Below are positions 1 through 11,148 of a stretch of DNA of 64,000 nucleotides, in pieces. A program made the position numbers and the translations under genes. Location: the NCBI GenBank assembly GCA_026874595.1, contig CM049314.1:30883729-30947728 (forward strand), in the 5' to 3' direction. Source of the DNA: Sipunculus nudus. Its lineage: Eukaryota; Annelida; Sipuncula; Golfingiida; Sipunculidae. The notes under the pieces are model-generated. The model worked only from the letters and a program-made list of their open reading frames with translations. It was not told where the DNA came from and ran no database searches. The first letter of the stretch is position 1. Every line of letters begins with the position of its first letter.

Positions 1-1926
1 TATGGAATTTTGTTTTTGTGTTTGTGAAATAATAAAAAAAAACATTTATAATAGGTAATAGCGGTTATCACCAACACTCGTTACTTGTAATACATCAAAT
101 CTTAAACGAATTTTATGATAAGCATTTGTCGCCAGAATTAAAGCATAATATTAGCCTTTTTTAATGCGTGGCCTAGGGTATACTCTTTAAATTGAGATAA
201 ATTGGACACAATACATATATATATCCAAACGGTGGTTGGACGGGGTTGTTGTCTGGTGCATACTAAAGATGATATTAATGATTTTGCTAATTCAGACTGG
301 AAAATGATGAATGAAATGGTTTCATCAAATATTTGTTTAGCCCCGACCCTTATGTTCAACGTGATGAAAATAAAATATTTCTATATAACATTTTCTAACA
401 ATCATATTACTCCTTTAGTCTATAAATAAAAGAGTGCACACCCGTTTCCTTTAAGAGAGAAGCGCAGTATCTGAATAATAGAGGTACCTGATATCGGTAA
501 GATAAGACAATGGAAAAGTATGGTAATTTAAAGACTAAACGTTTACATGTCACCAAAAATAAAAGGTAAAATGTTACTGTTTGGTTTAAATGTCACTTAA
601 ATCTACACAAATGTTTGCAAGGTAGCCTTTCCTAAGATATTAGGGAAGAATACAGGTGTTACCATAATTGCAGTAAAAACAACAACGTTGAACATTACTG
701 AAAGTTAAGTTGCGAGTGATTGATCAAAGAATTACTTTTCCTATTCAGTTAAATTATCATGAGACAGAGCGCAGCATGCCAAAAATTATAGTAATCTATG
801 ACCCCAAGTAAAAGCTTATCATCAGCTTATCACGTTTCATTTCAGATGAAGTTAAAGCAATGAGATCAACTTTCACATCAACGGTTCTTCCGGTATAAGC
901 TTTATTTTCCATTTTAAACCAGCAATGAGAATAGCCATATGTATGAAAACATTGCCTTGTCGATCTTCGAACTGTTTCTCATCAAAGTTTACACATACGT
1001 TGTTTATAAGTCATTTCACAAAATTAAACACACGAGTGAAAACTTTGTTGTCCTAAGTGGTAAGGCACCATGAGCTTGAACATCAATATTACTTAACACA
1101 TTCGGTGTCAATAATTCCTATACCTGAGATTTATTTATCAACATTATTCAGTTAGCTTTCTCAACAAATGCTCCGCAGATAATTAATAGTCCCTTTATGA
1201 AATAATTCGTGCTCTAACAGTACGCTGAATTATAAAAAATATAGGAAACATATGTAGTGGGTGACAAAACCTACGACTTAAGTCCTCTGCAGTTTACTGC
1301 GGTCTTCAGGGTGAAGTTTGTTCCATGCAGGAATATTCTTTTTGAAATACACCTTTGCTGGTGCGAACAAAAAGTCCCTAAATGGTGTGCTCACCACCGA
1401 GGATAAGTAATGTTACTTCTGATAATAAATTAATGCGCGAACTTTTACACAGAAATGTGCCGTTAGTGTCAGCACAGTAAAAGCTTTGATGTTTGGCTAT
1501 TTTTATAAAGATTATTAGGTTGTTTGAATGTTGAATGTTTAAATGTTGCATCTGATTCTAATATAAGTTGTAAATAGTGAATATTTCTTTTTAGAGGTTT
1601 CAGTATACGTGGATATGTTATGACTAACGGTGTGCGTGGGTTTTCTGTTTCATAATGGAAGCCAGTATGGAATCGCGTGTTATTTTTGTGGCCTTTCCTA
1701 TTTGTTTTGTGACTGTTTTTGGCTATGCCTTTATTCATTATCTAAGTTACGTGAAGAGCTTTTGTGCCAAATTCCATACTTTCATCACTTATTGCCTGTT
1801 TTTATATTGGTAATGTTTATCCGATCTACTACGCCAGGTAAAGCCACGCTGAATGACATGGACACGAAACCCTGCTACACGCAGTACTTAATAGTATGTA
1901 TACTGTAGCAGTATACTTTTCATCTG

Positions 1927-1927
<1 letters not shown>
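1..1927. other. AT-rich intergenic sequence, no gene recognised
   Basis: All reading frames here are short (under 95 codons) and none shows a recognisable domain, signal peptide or paired splice signals. No RNA gene or repeat structure stands out before the TA tract that follows. Confidence 0.6.
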
Positions 1928-1977
<50 letters not shown>

Positions 1978-1978
1978 C
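1928..1978. repeat. (TA)n microsatellite
   Basis: Almost pure TA dinucleotide run with one TT interruption near its end. Confidence 0.95.
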
Positions 1979-2182
1979 TTATTTAGGTTTTCAAAATGTT
2001 TAAAGCGTTTATTCTATTAATAACATTTAGAATTTTGAAGCAAGCTGAACAAGTATTTTTATAAATATTCTTTAGACATCGGATAAAAATATATGTTATT
2101 TATAAACAGATAATGTACAATGTGTGTTTGTTTTGTTACTGAAATACCCGTCGATGGGGAAGCTCGTTGTAAAGAACACGTT

Positions 2183-2270
2183 TGATTGGCTATTAACTGC
2201 ACGATGCGCAAGATGCATTGAGGTTCGCGTTTCCCCGCTTCCTGATATCAAATCCGATATATAGAAAGCC
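2183..2270 (+). promoter_or_regulatory. Weak promoter-like motif pair (CCAAT-type and TATA-type)
   Basis: GATTGGCTATT (an inverted CCAAT box) at about 2183 is followed about 75 bp later by a TATATAGAAA stretch near 2260. The spacing resembles a CCAAT/TATA promoter, but no supportable transcript or ORF follows, and TATA-like strings are common in this AT-rich DNA. Tentative. Confidence 0.15.
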
Positions 2271-2776
2271 AAACTGTTTTGATTATCACCCAAATCCAGA
2301 GCAAATTTCCGTGGTCAGTCCGAAATGTTACTTAATCTGTGGCACTTCTTTAGACATTATATCATTAAAACCAGCACACGTTTGGAGATAATGACAGCAA
2401 ATACAAAAATGTTAGAAGACAGACTGGACTGCATAACGGACTGCCAGCGATTTGCGGACCCTGTGTTGTCTTTCTTTTCACATTAGGTCAGATAAGCAGT
2501 TTATACCTAAATCAGTGAGAGAAATCAAGTGAATAATCTCAGCGTTTAACACGAAATGTCATCAAAATCCATTGAAAATTTACTGAGTTAATGCGTGAAC
2601 AAACAGAACGTCTAACAGACACGCACATTCTCAAATAAACAAACCATGCTGATCACAAAAAAAATCAATCACGTTCGTTTATGTAAGAAACACTCCTATG
2701 TTAAAATGTATTTTTTTAAATGCACTGCGTTTTTTTAATATGATAAATAACTGACCTATAGAATATTCTAAAATGG

Positions 2777-2834
<58 letters not shown>
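2777..2834. repeat. (TA)n microsatellite flanking a MITE
   Basis: TA dinucleotide run directly abutting the left end of the MITE at 2835. Insertion at TA is typical for Tc1/mariner-type elements. Confidence 0.95.
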
Positions 2835-2837
<3 letters not shown>

Positions 2838-3014
2838 TGAAACCTCGTTGTGTCGAAGTCGGGGGGACCATCAGAAAACTTCGACACATCCGAGGTTCGA
2901 CACAAGCGGGTTTTATTTGGTAATAATTTAATTAGAGTTGTCGGAATATCGAGTCTTTAACCTCGACATAAGCGGGGTATTCGACTTAAGCGAGTTCGAC
3001 ACGAGGTTTCATTG
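2835..3014. mobile_element. 180-bp MITE of Tc1/mariner (pogo-like) type, copy 1
   Basis: The ends are inverted repeats: CAGTGAAACCTCGTTGTGTCG on the left and its near-perfect complement (CGACACGAGGTTTCATTG) on the right, flanked by TA on both sides. The CAGT-type terminus and TA target site are characteristic of Tc1/mariner and pogo-derived non-autonomous elements. Further sub-terminal inverted motifs (TTCGACACAAGCGGGTTTTATTTGG; GCGGGGTATTCGACTTAAGCG) lie inside. There is no coding capacity. A second copy lies at 3553-3736 in the opposite orientation. Confidence 0.8.
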
Positions 3015-3026
3015 TATATATATATA

Positions 3027-3070
<44 letters not shown>
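3015..3070. repeat. (TA)n microsatellite
   Basis: Interrupted TA run directly after the right end of the first MITE. Confidence 0.95.
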
Positions 3071-3072
<2 letters not shown>

Positions 3073-3076
3073 TAAA

Positions 3077-3158
3077 GAGAAGGAGTGACGCCTTTTAGAT
3101 AGACTAACTTGTTTATTAATAACTTGTTTTATTATTAAAAAGGCGTCATTCTTTCCCT
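3077..3158. repeat. Short imperfect hairpin
   Basis: The stem GAAGGAGTGACGCCTTTT (about 3079-3096) pairs imperfectly with AAAAGGCGTCATTCTTT (about 3138-3155) across a 40-bp AT-rich loop. It lies between two TA tracts and may be a tiny foldback element; no target duplication beyond TA can be judged. Confidence 0.45.
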
Positions 3159-3198
3159 ACATTTCGCCTACAGACTAAGACGGCTATACAATTAATTA

Positions 3199-3303
<105 letters not shown>

Positions 3304-3552
3304 GCCTAATTGTATGATGAATCCAAGTCACTAAACCAATTTCGCCTCATCCGTTCTTCAGTTGACTTCATGTCGAGGTGGCACAGTCATTAACTTTTTT
3401 TGTTTTCGTACGGTTGCTTGTCTTGGCGGAAGTGACTCGTATCCATGACACTACTCGTTTTATCATGCTCTGCTTAAAGCATTGAGCGCTTTCAACCCGA
3501 GCAAAACGAAACTGCATTTCCTTAAAATATCGCTTTTGATATTATATATATA

Positions 3553-3736
3553 CAGTGAATCCTCGTTGTGTCGAACTCGCTTAAGTCGAATACCCCGCTT
3601 ATGTCGAAGTTACGGACTCGATATTCCCGAAAACTCTAGTTAAATTTAAACCAAATAAAACCCGCTTGTGTCTAACCTAGGATGTATCGAAGTTTTCTGA
3701 GGGTCCCTTCGACTTCAACACAATGAGGTTTCACTT
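3553..3736. mobile_element. MITE of Tc1/mariner (pogo-like) type, copy 2
   Basis: Same family as 2835-3014, in inverted orientation: it begins CAGTGAATCCTCGTTGTGTCG, carries the internal GCTTAAGTCGAATACCCCGCTTATG block early, and ends in AATGAGGTTTCACTT. It is flanked by TA on the left; the right boundary is blurred by a mutated last base. More diverged at its right end than copy 1. No coding capacity. Confidence 0.75.
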
Positions 3737-3959
3737 AATATATTTATATATAAATATATTGATTACTAAACGGTGCGTTTCTACGCCCCCATTGGTTCTA
3801 TGCCCCCATCTGCTGCTGTCCGTTGGTTAAAATGGGAGATTAAAAAAAAATGAGATGCAGTTAAATCAGATTTTAATCGTTAAACTTTCATTCACATTTT
3901 CAGTGTATGGTTACCTGTTTACTATTGGATATCAAATGTATCTGTTGAGCACCCTTTGT

Positions 3960-4505
3960 GTGCGATGTTGGAACCACCATTGTAATAACGGTCATTATTG
4001 TAAATATGGATTGTTACGTATTCAGAATAATACAAGTCCCTAGATTAGCATACAGCTGAACATAAATATATGAAAATATTGAAATTCATTCATAATAGTT
4101 TACACGGACTGCTTATGATGCAGTGATACAAAGGGCCTCCAGTTTGATTGATTCCAACAGTTACCGTTATTACAATAGTGGTTGCTCGACGCGGTCGCTT
4201 TTGTAATAAAAGTCACCAGTGTAATAACATCCACAGTACAAACTACGGTTTTGTGGGTATAGACGGTCAATAATATTTTTGTCAGAGAAAAAGTTTTTAT
4301 TAGAATCTCGAGTGAAATTTTAAAAATCATTCGCACCTCTAACACAAACCACTAATGAAATAAAAATATTATAATAGTGATTGCAACTGCAAACAATTGT
4401 GCAATAATCATTACAATAGTCACCGTCATAACAACAGTGTTCGCCACAAACTGACCTTTACCAACCATAATTGTAATAATTATTACAATAACGACCATAA
4501 TTACA
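3960..4505. repeat. Cluster of degenerate short inverted motifs (CCATTGTAATAACGGTCATTATTG-like)
   Basis: The motif ATTGTAATAACGGTCATTATTGTAA and its complement recur near 3975, 4155, 4395 and 4465 (for example TTACCGTTATTACAATAGTGG and CCATAATTGTAATAATTATTACAATAACG). This looks like a decayed, partly palindromic minisatellite rather than coding sequence, although several short ORFs cross it. Confidence 0.5.
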
Positions 4506-4509
4506 AGAA

Positions 4510-5259
4510 GTAAAAGGCCCGAGTATTGCGTTGCCATGCAAACCAATTATCATACAGAAGTATATAAACTTCAGCATTTCGATCATTTTATAAAAAATAG
4601 GTTTAAAACGGGGAGAACACTTACATTGAATGATCAACAAATCTGCCGGCGCCGTAAGCTGCTGGCGTAGTCTCCGCCGAGGTAAAGTCAGGCGAGGCTG
4701 AGGTGCCGATACTAATCTCCGCTTCCCCAAATTTAATATACGTATTTCCTGCACCACGTCCCAAAAAGTAATCTAAACATTAATTCATTGATCAAAAGGT
4801 AATCATCATATCAAACGCTATTCCAATTATCAAACGATACTCCAAATCTTAAGAGCCGAGCTGAACTAAAGTGTACTGAACTGAATTGAAGCGAACTGCC
4901 CCAGCAAGACAGCGGCCCCTTATTTACCCTGCTACCCCCTGCTGTTCAGATACGCATACCCTGTGGAGGGTGTGTAGAGAATTCCAGACCGGGTGTGCTG
5001 CTTTGTTTCTGCTTGAGCTGCAAGATATAATAGTAAAAAAAGTATGTGCAGGCGGGGGGTGTGCGCTCGTCTAAGCTGCCCTCTCCAAATTCCGTTTACG
5101 GTCATTGAGCTTAGTTGCACTGGAATTGCGTTTGGGGGTTCTCGGTTGGTATTGGTGGTCGCTGGTGGTTTTCTCAGGCTGGACTGAGTTTGGGTAAAGA
5201 GGTTATCCTAGTTGAGTTGGCGAGGGGGGGGGGGGGGGCGGCAGGGACGCTTTGGATTT
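4510..5259. other. Intergenic sequence upstream of UGT-A, no gene recognised
   Basis: The stretch contains a poly-G run (about 5225-5238) and several short overlapping ORFs on both strands without recognisable domains. Homology to the UGT-B upstream sequence starts only near 5260. Confidence 0.5.
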
Positions 5260-5304
5260 TTGAATATCACATGAACCATCCAATAGATTCTTATTTATCA
5301 TTTT

Positions 5305-5314
5305 ATAGTTACAG
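5305..5314 (+). other. Predicted 3' splice site before UGT-A coding exon
   Basis: TATAGTTACAG followed by GTGCTG. The equivalent TTACAG is conserved at 63301-63306 upstream of UGT-B, 113 bp before the ATG in both copies, which supports a real intron/leader-exon boundary. Confidence 0.55.
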
Positions 5315-5427
5315 GTGCTGTGGGAAAACGTTATCCGCACAACTACGTTACTACAGAAACCACCTTATTTCACTCGGACAAGACGTAGGGGAAAATCATT
5401 CACCCTGTGTAACATCACAATTTTATA

Positions 5428-6959
5428 ATGTGGTACTCTTTATTTATATCAGTGTGTCTGACGGCATCTGGAATGTCTTTAGTGTCAGATGCTTATAAAG
5501 TGTTAATGGTTCCAGGTGCATTTACCAGTGATGTCAATAATTTCTTAAAGACGGGACATATACTTATTCAAAGAGGGTATGCACTTAAAATGGTGGTGCC
5601 TGAAAGGTTTGCAGCGCTTGGTGTACATCATGTACCTTTTACTGTCCTGACCTACAAGACCATGATAACTCCTCCAGCCCAAAATGAAAAATGGATGAAA
5701 AAAGCATTTAAAGCAGCTATGCATGCTTCCTGGTTTTCCCTATTACAATTTTATTATAAAGAGTACGGTGTACATAACAAAATATGTGAATCAATGCTGC
5801 AAGATGACCATCTTTTCAAGATATTATCACGAGAATACTTTGATTTTGCCCTAGTTGGTGAAGCTAAGTGTCTGGCTTACCTCCCTTACAAACTTTCCAT
5901 ACCGTACGCGCAGCTCGCGGTTACATGTGACCGCGCAAAATGGCCTCATGAGCAATCCTACGTACCATCGGATCAAACGCGGTTTACCGACAAAATGTCT
6001 TTTGCTGAAAAATCATGAATACACTGACCTTTATATTGCAAGACATAAATTTTTTGACTGAAAAGACTGAATTGTCTGAAAGATATATTCCTGATAGGAA
6101 AGCTTACTCCCCAGGACAACTCGCTGACCATGCTGCAGCTTGCTTTCTGTTACGTGATCACGTGACTGACTTTCCGAGACCTCTGCCATCGAATGCAATA
6201 TTTGTCGGGAGCTTAACCGTTTATCCGGAACAGTCTTTGCCCGAGGACATTGAAATCTTCATCGAGGAGGCACCGAGAGGGATAATTATAATTACTTTTG
6301 GGAGCTGGTTGGGTCTACCGGAGAGCCTAATGCGAATCATTTTAGACTCAGTCAAACTGTCGCCATATCACTTTATTATGAAAACAAACTCTATTCCATC
6401 GGGAAAGCTGTATCCAAACTGTATTGTATTGCCATGGCTACCACTGACCGGTCTGCTTGCAGTAAACAAGACAAAACTCTTATTATACCATGGTGGAGCT
6501 AAGACGCTGGCCGAAGCTGCATATTTTGGAGTTCCAACCATAGTGGTGCCATTTGCTTTTGACCAGTTTCACAATGGCGCCATTACGGAGCTAAAAGGAT
6601 ATGGGGTAGTGCTACCTTTAAAGGAATTGAACACACACTCACTAATCGAAACGATAAACCAAGTAATCGGCAGCAAAATTATTACACAGTGAGCAAGGGA
6701 AGTATCCAACATATTACAGAATAGGCTGGTGTCTCATTCCGATACGCTGGATTACTGGATAAAATACTTTATAAAATACGGGGACAAGTATATTAAATCA
6801 GAACACCTTTCCAACTTATCATTACTTCAATATAAACTTCTGGATATTCATGGAGCCCTGTTTACGATTTTACTTGTAATTTGCTTGGGTATTAGTAAAA
6901 TAATTGGTTATCTTTACGGCTTGTGCAAGCAGATGCCACGAAAAGGGAAAACGGGTTAA
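5428..6959 (+). pseudogene. UDP-glycosyltransferase pseudogene (UGT-A), frameshift plus nonsense
   Basis: Close relative of the intact UGT-B at 63187-61655. UGTs are ER-membrane enzymes that transfer a sugar from a UDP-sugar to small lipophilic acceptors. The sequence starts MWYSLFIS with a signal peptide, and the N-terminal acceptor domain runs to about 6010. A 1-bp deletion after 6010 (relative to UGT-B) shifts the frame and ends it at 6018. The downstream frame resumes near 6015 with the donor-binding domain, including PWLPLTGLL, YHGGAKTLAEA and FAFDQFHNG. A TGA at 6690-6692 replaces the CGA (Arg) of UGT-B, a CpG-type change. The rest, to 6959, keeps the C-terminal membrane helix and a KGKTG ER-retrieval-type tail. 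Like UGT-B it has Asp where the catalytic His is expected (FTSDVNNF) and Gly where the catalytic Asp is expected (ALVGEAKC), so those losses predate the duplication. It is dead as read; one alternative is a sequencing error at one of the two lesions, but two independent errors are unlikely. Confidence 0.9.
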
Positions 6960-8124
6960 CAGGAAGAACATGAAAATATTCATCCTATGAATATGTGTAG
7001 CTCCCTTGACCTAGGGAACCATTTAACCTGTATTGCAATATGATATGTATTCTCTTTTTGCTATTAGAATTAACTTTTGAATTTAGAACCATAAATGCTT
7101 TGTAATTTATGGCTGACGTAATATATATATATGGGTTTTTACGTTTTAGATCTGTCACTAGCAGGTAATATACATTTAAAGCAAACAAAATTTTGGTGTT
7201 ACATCTCTTAATTGTAACGCCAAAATTATATTTGAATGTTTTATTTAATTTTATTTGTTTTCATTCGATAGAGTTATTTGGCAAAATCTAATCACAAGTT
7301 CTTTCTTTTGATTAAATATATTAGACAAACTGGTAAAGGAAAATAAATCGAACCTGCAAGTTTTGAAGTTAACGTGTTTTTATCTAAAGCACGCCAGCAT
7401 AACTATGTCGGAAATGTTTTTCATGCTGGACCGTTAATTAAAAATCAACTGTATCACCATTTATATGATAATGTAAACGGATCTTGCACATTAAAACATG
7501 ATTACCAAGGATCGGATAGTTCTTGTATATATAATAATACATCGCATGCTTTTAGTTTATTAGATGTGCCTCATTGTCGATGAATTTGCTCCATGTTTTT
7601 TCGTATTTGCTTAATTGTGTGATCTGGGATATTTTATTCCATTTTATCACGTTGTATACATACAACATTTCCGGTATACATTTTGTCTGTACATTAATTA
7701 TCCTGCAGAGTTCTTAGTCTTATGTTCAAATCTTCGTATTTTCCTACAGGCATTGCACAATCATGTAGGGCTGCTGTATTTCACATGACCAATCGTATGC
7801 GTCCAGAGAATAAGGAAAGAAAAAACTAGGAAAGATTTGAATTAAGAAGAACAGGTACTTTCATTTCAAAAGAAAACCGCATTACCAATGGGAATCCTTA
7901 TTTTCACTGAGTTCTGAAAATCTTCTGTACGTTACATTTTATTATATAGAATATATCAGGAAAATTATCTAATATATTCGTCACTTTTGTACTTGAAGCG
8001 TTCTCTGTTGCTGTCTGGTTCATGCGGCTGGTCCGATTTCCAAATGTTTACGAAGATAACCGAAGCGTTCCCGCTTCTCACGTTACGATAAACCTGTACT
8101 CAACTATATTATGGACCTAAGCCT
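6960..8124. other. 3' flank of UGT-A and duplication break zone
   Basis: To about 7985 this matches the UGT-B 3' flank. From 7986 to 8124 (about 140 bp) there is no match to the other copy. Short ORFs (for example 7374-7583) are not conserved as frames and are not supported as genes. Confidence 0.6.
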
Positions 8125-8444
8125 ATCCGAGCGTTAAATATACATGGGAGGAGCTGTGCATAGTCTGGTCACACAGGGAGAAAAAAAATCATTACAGCGT
8201 AAAAGATGCACATATGACCCGGTCAGTTACTGAACTGTATGTTTTCATGTAATTGTAGTATTTGTTACTATACCAATTCACATATTTAGTGAGACGGGTT
8301 TAAGTCCTACAAATAACTATTGAGAGCATTTGCAATAATGAGTTCACTACTAAGTCTCTGCAATCGTTTACGATCATTTGGCGATAATGCAAGAAATCAG
8401 GTATTTCCGAGAGAAGAAACTTTCAGTAGTTAAATAGGTCTTCC

Positions 8445-9330
8445 TTCTATTAAAGCATCAACTATTCAAATACGCCAAGTGTATCACTTGTAATGAGCTC
8501 TTGTCTGCAACTGATCGGCATCCATCAAGCAGCTGTTACCAAAGGAAATCCCCATTTATCTTGGTGCACAGTTAGGATTACCCTAGAATCTAACACCTGA
8601 TTGGTAGATAATGACGGAAACATTAATCTGGGTTAAATCTGTCTGTTCATCGCTTAACAGCTGCAGGGTAGTTTGCAAATGAGTATGCCTGCCTTTGAGT
8701 TCTTTATATAAACAAGTACCGGCAAGCATTACATCTTAATTTAAGATTAGGGGATTTCACACATGTTATAGGAGATTGTTCTTTTTCCCAAGATATACCA
8801 AAACCCAAGATTCTTAATAATTGAAATTAGGCACAACTGGCCCTGTCTGCACCCCTCATATTCGCTGGCAGCAATCAGAAAATCATCCAGATAGATGGTC
8901 ATAGTGCAACCTTTTATACCCATTGCTCGAACTAAAATTTTTTTTATTCTAGTAAAAATAAGCGGGGCACATTTAAGTCAGAAACACAGACAACTATCTG
9001 TATAAAAACTTGGCCCATCTGGCTCATCATTAAACTTTCATGATACACCTTGGTACTGCCTGTCACCTGGGTACTGCGGCACACATCGATAGACCTTAGC
9101 TATGTCAACGACACCGAAGAAACATCCGGGCGACATGAATTTCACTAAGTTATCTGAAGAATTATAATGGAACGACGGAATGTTGATGTAATTGTTTTTA
9201 GACCTACTATGTGGTTTGCTGCTTTCGGTAATAAGGCAAATCTTTGCTAAAACAACCGATGAACAGGAGGAGTCCAGCACAGGCACTGGGGCGCTCGATC
9301 AAGCTGACTCGGGCTCTTGTGTCACCTTCT
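8445..9330 (-). pseudogene. DIRS-like reverse transcriptase relic, copy A
   Basis: Read on the minus strand, a short open frame (9286-9038) contains PGCFFGVVDIAKVYRCVPQYPGDRQYQG, which resembles the RT palm A region (D-x-x-A-Y-R...P) of DIRS-type retrotransposons. Further along, about 8910-8876, is TIYLDDFLVAAS, an RT catalytic YLDD box, in another frame. Frame disruptions are many. A homologous relic sits at 41820-42710 on the plus strand. Assignment to DIRS rather than another RT class rests on the AYR..PxHP and YLDDFL style and is tentative; RT itself is clear. Confidence 0.6.
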
Positions 9331-9439
9331 TCAAATAAACGGGTTTCTTTGCTCCCTTGGTCTTCTTTTGCGGCACCTTAGCTAGCCACTATTAATTAGT
9401 AGCTGGGAAGTGTTCTTCACTCTGTCAGATCTAATAAAC

Positions 9440-9705
9440 ATGACGTGACAAATTTTTACAATGCATATATATATAAGCTCGAGGCGCGGACGTTGGACGT
9501 CAGGCAGGGCGTCGGGCGGAGCACCCCCGAGTGTCGACTGACGGCATCGACAGACAAAATGGCCATCGATCGCAACTCGGACGGCTCTGCCATCATGCCG
9601 GGCTGCCTTCGCCCGACTACCTTTTGTTAACTGTCGGCTGACAGACCATTTTTTATCACTATTCTTCAAGGGGCACCGCCCGATCGCCGTCCGATTTGTG
9701 AATAA
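9440..9705. repeat. GC-rich patch inside the duplicated block
   Basis: Locally GC-rich (GAGGCGCGGACGTTGGACGT, GGGCACCGCCCGATCGCC) in otherwise AT-rich DNA. The other copy is at 41439-41700. The CACCGCCCGATCxCCGTC string also occurs at about 21268-21288 inside the foldback element, so this may be a relic of the same family. Open frames on both strands are probably a by-product of composition. Confidence 0.35.
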
Positions 9706-9709
9706 CATT

Positions 9710-10993
9710 TTTTAACATATTTCTTGTATTTTAGTTTATTATATAAAATATACCATGTATTAAAAGTTATGTATTCACTTACACTTGTAAATCAACATGA
9801 GAACTCCAAAGTATATTATTTCTAACGGTGTCCTGTGCTCTTTCTTATAGCGTGTTAAGACTGGATATTTTTCTTTTGTTGTCCCTCATTTATAATAATA
9901 TAAATATTAAAAAAATTGTGTTTAGCATATTATTACTGGATTCCATGGTATAGTGGGTTTACATAAAATAAAAATATCTGAAAACCTTTTCCATTTTTAA
10001 TTAAACATGTTTCTTTCTAAGCGCAATTTTGCTGAGAAAATAAATTATCATTTAAAATTTACTTTCAGTTACTAAAAAGTTGAAAAAATGTTATTCCAGG
10101 TTTAGAATGATTAACTTTATGAATTAAAATACTGACTTTCTTTTGTTAAAATAAGTGATACGGCTTTTTTTTTTTAGCTTTAATGAATCAACTTTTCCTA
10201 AAAGTCTATTTATGCGTGTGCATATTTCTCTTACAGTTTAAACATTAAAGAAGTTAGCTTACATAAAATGACATTTACGTAACACGTATGTGTCGTGTAA
10301 TAGGACTTTGTGGAACAGCCCCGCTAGTAACGTGTGCACAGGTTGGTGCTACGTCATCGCTTTCTGAATAAAGTTGTGTTCATGGCGCGACGTGTCTGTG
10401 TATTTATGACAGTATGAATCTAGCTATTTGTACAGGTAAAAGGCTAGCCTAATCATTATGGTGAACGATTTGTACACCTTTTTGAAGATTGTGTTTTCAT
10501 GTGAAATAATAATGCATAATATGTGTTTCTTAGTTACTGAAAAACCACACGGACTTATGTAATATATTTATTCTATATTTTTCCGGAAGTTTTTTTTTCT
10601 GAACCATGCGTAAAAAAAGATGGAATTTGACAATGCTGCCCTCTTGCAGGAGGGTAGGAAACTGATCTACCGAATGATTCCACCAGCCACAATTATCCAT
10701 ACCATAAGATGCGTCGTGTGAAATATCAACCAGTAAATTTACATTAATAAATTTCCCTTAACATTTTGAGTGCAAATTATAAGTCAGAATATGGAGATAA
10801 GAATGGCAGTTAAGACGCACCTATTCATCTTTAAAAAATGTAAAAATTTCAACAAGAAATAAAGCGGCATCAACTTCGAAATCACAAAATGACCCAAAGA
10901 TGGAAATCAGTGAGCCACTGCATCAACTGTTATATATATAATAAATGAACTAAATCACATATCGCAGACAAAGTTAAGAAGATGAAAGGCATG
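9710..10993. other. Duplicated AT-rich non-coding sequence between DIRS-like relic and LINE
   Basis: No ORF or RNA gene recognised. It matches 40230-41420 inverted, with indels; the right copy has a local 77-bp tandem duplication where this copy has a single unit. Confidence 0.6.
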
Positions 10994-11006
10994 TAATGAA
11001 AATTAA
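10994..11006. repeat. Left target-site duplication of LINE-A
   Basis: TAATGAAAATTAA, identical to 16303-16315. The same site, with one mismatch, flanks the LINE-B 5' end at 40217-40229. Confidence 0.9.
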
Positions 11007-11148
11007 GGGGGGCGACATCTGGTGGCAGAAGTGGTAGATTGTACAGAGAGCGGCGCGGCGCGGCAAGGTTGTTTAAAGTGAGTTAAACCTGATAATTATA
11101 GCCATTGATAGCTCTACCTTTTGGGTCAGGACATAAAGAACTGTAATA

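Larger units (their letters stand above)
5260..7985 (+). repeat. Inverted segmental duplication, block 1, copy A (UGT-A unit)
   Basis: This block aligns by eye, in inverted orientation, with 60822-63360. Matching sequence runs from about 40 bp before the splice acceptor (CCATCCAATA...TTACAG), through the whole UGT coding region and 3' flank, to a shared end near GAATATATCAG. Beyond both ends the copies no longer match. Divergence is moderate (substitutions plus small indels), so this is not a recent or purely allelic copy. Confidence 0.85.

Noticed and set aside
5115-5498. 127-codon plus-strand ORF overlapping the UGT-A start
   Set aside because: It crosses the poly-G run and the predicted splice acceptor, has no recognisable domain, and runs into UGT-A in another frame.
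9382-9708. 108-codon minus-strand ORF and opposing plus-strand ORF in the GC-rich patch
   Set aside because: Frames are not conserved as coding in the inverted copy (41439-41700), and GC-rich composition explains the lack of stops.
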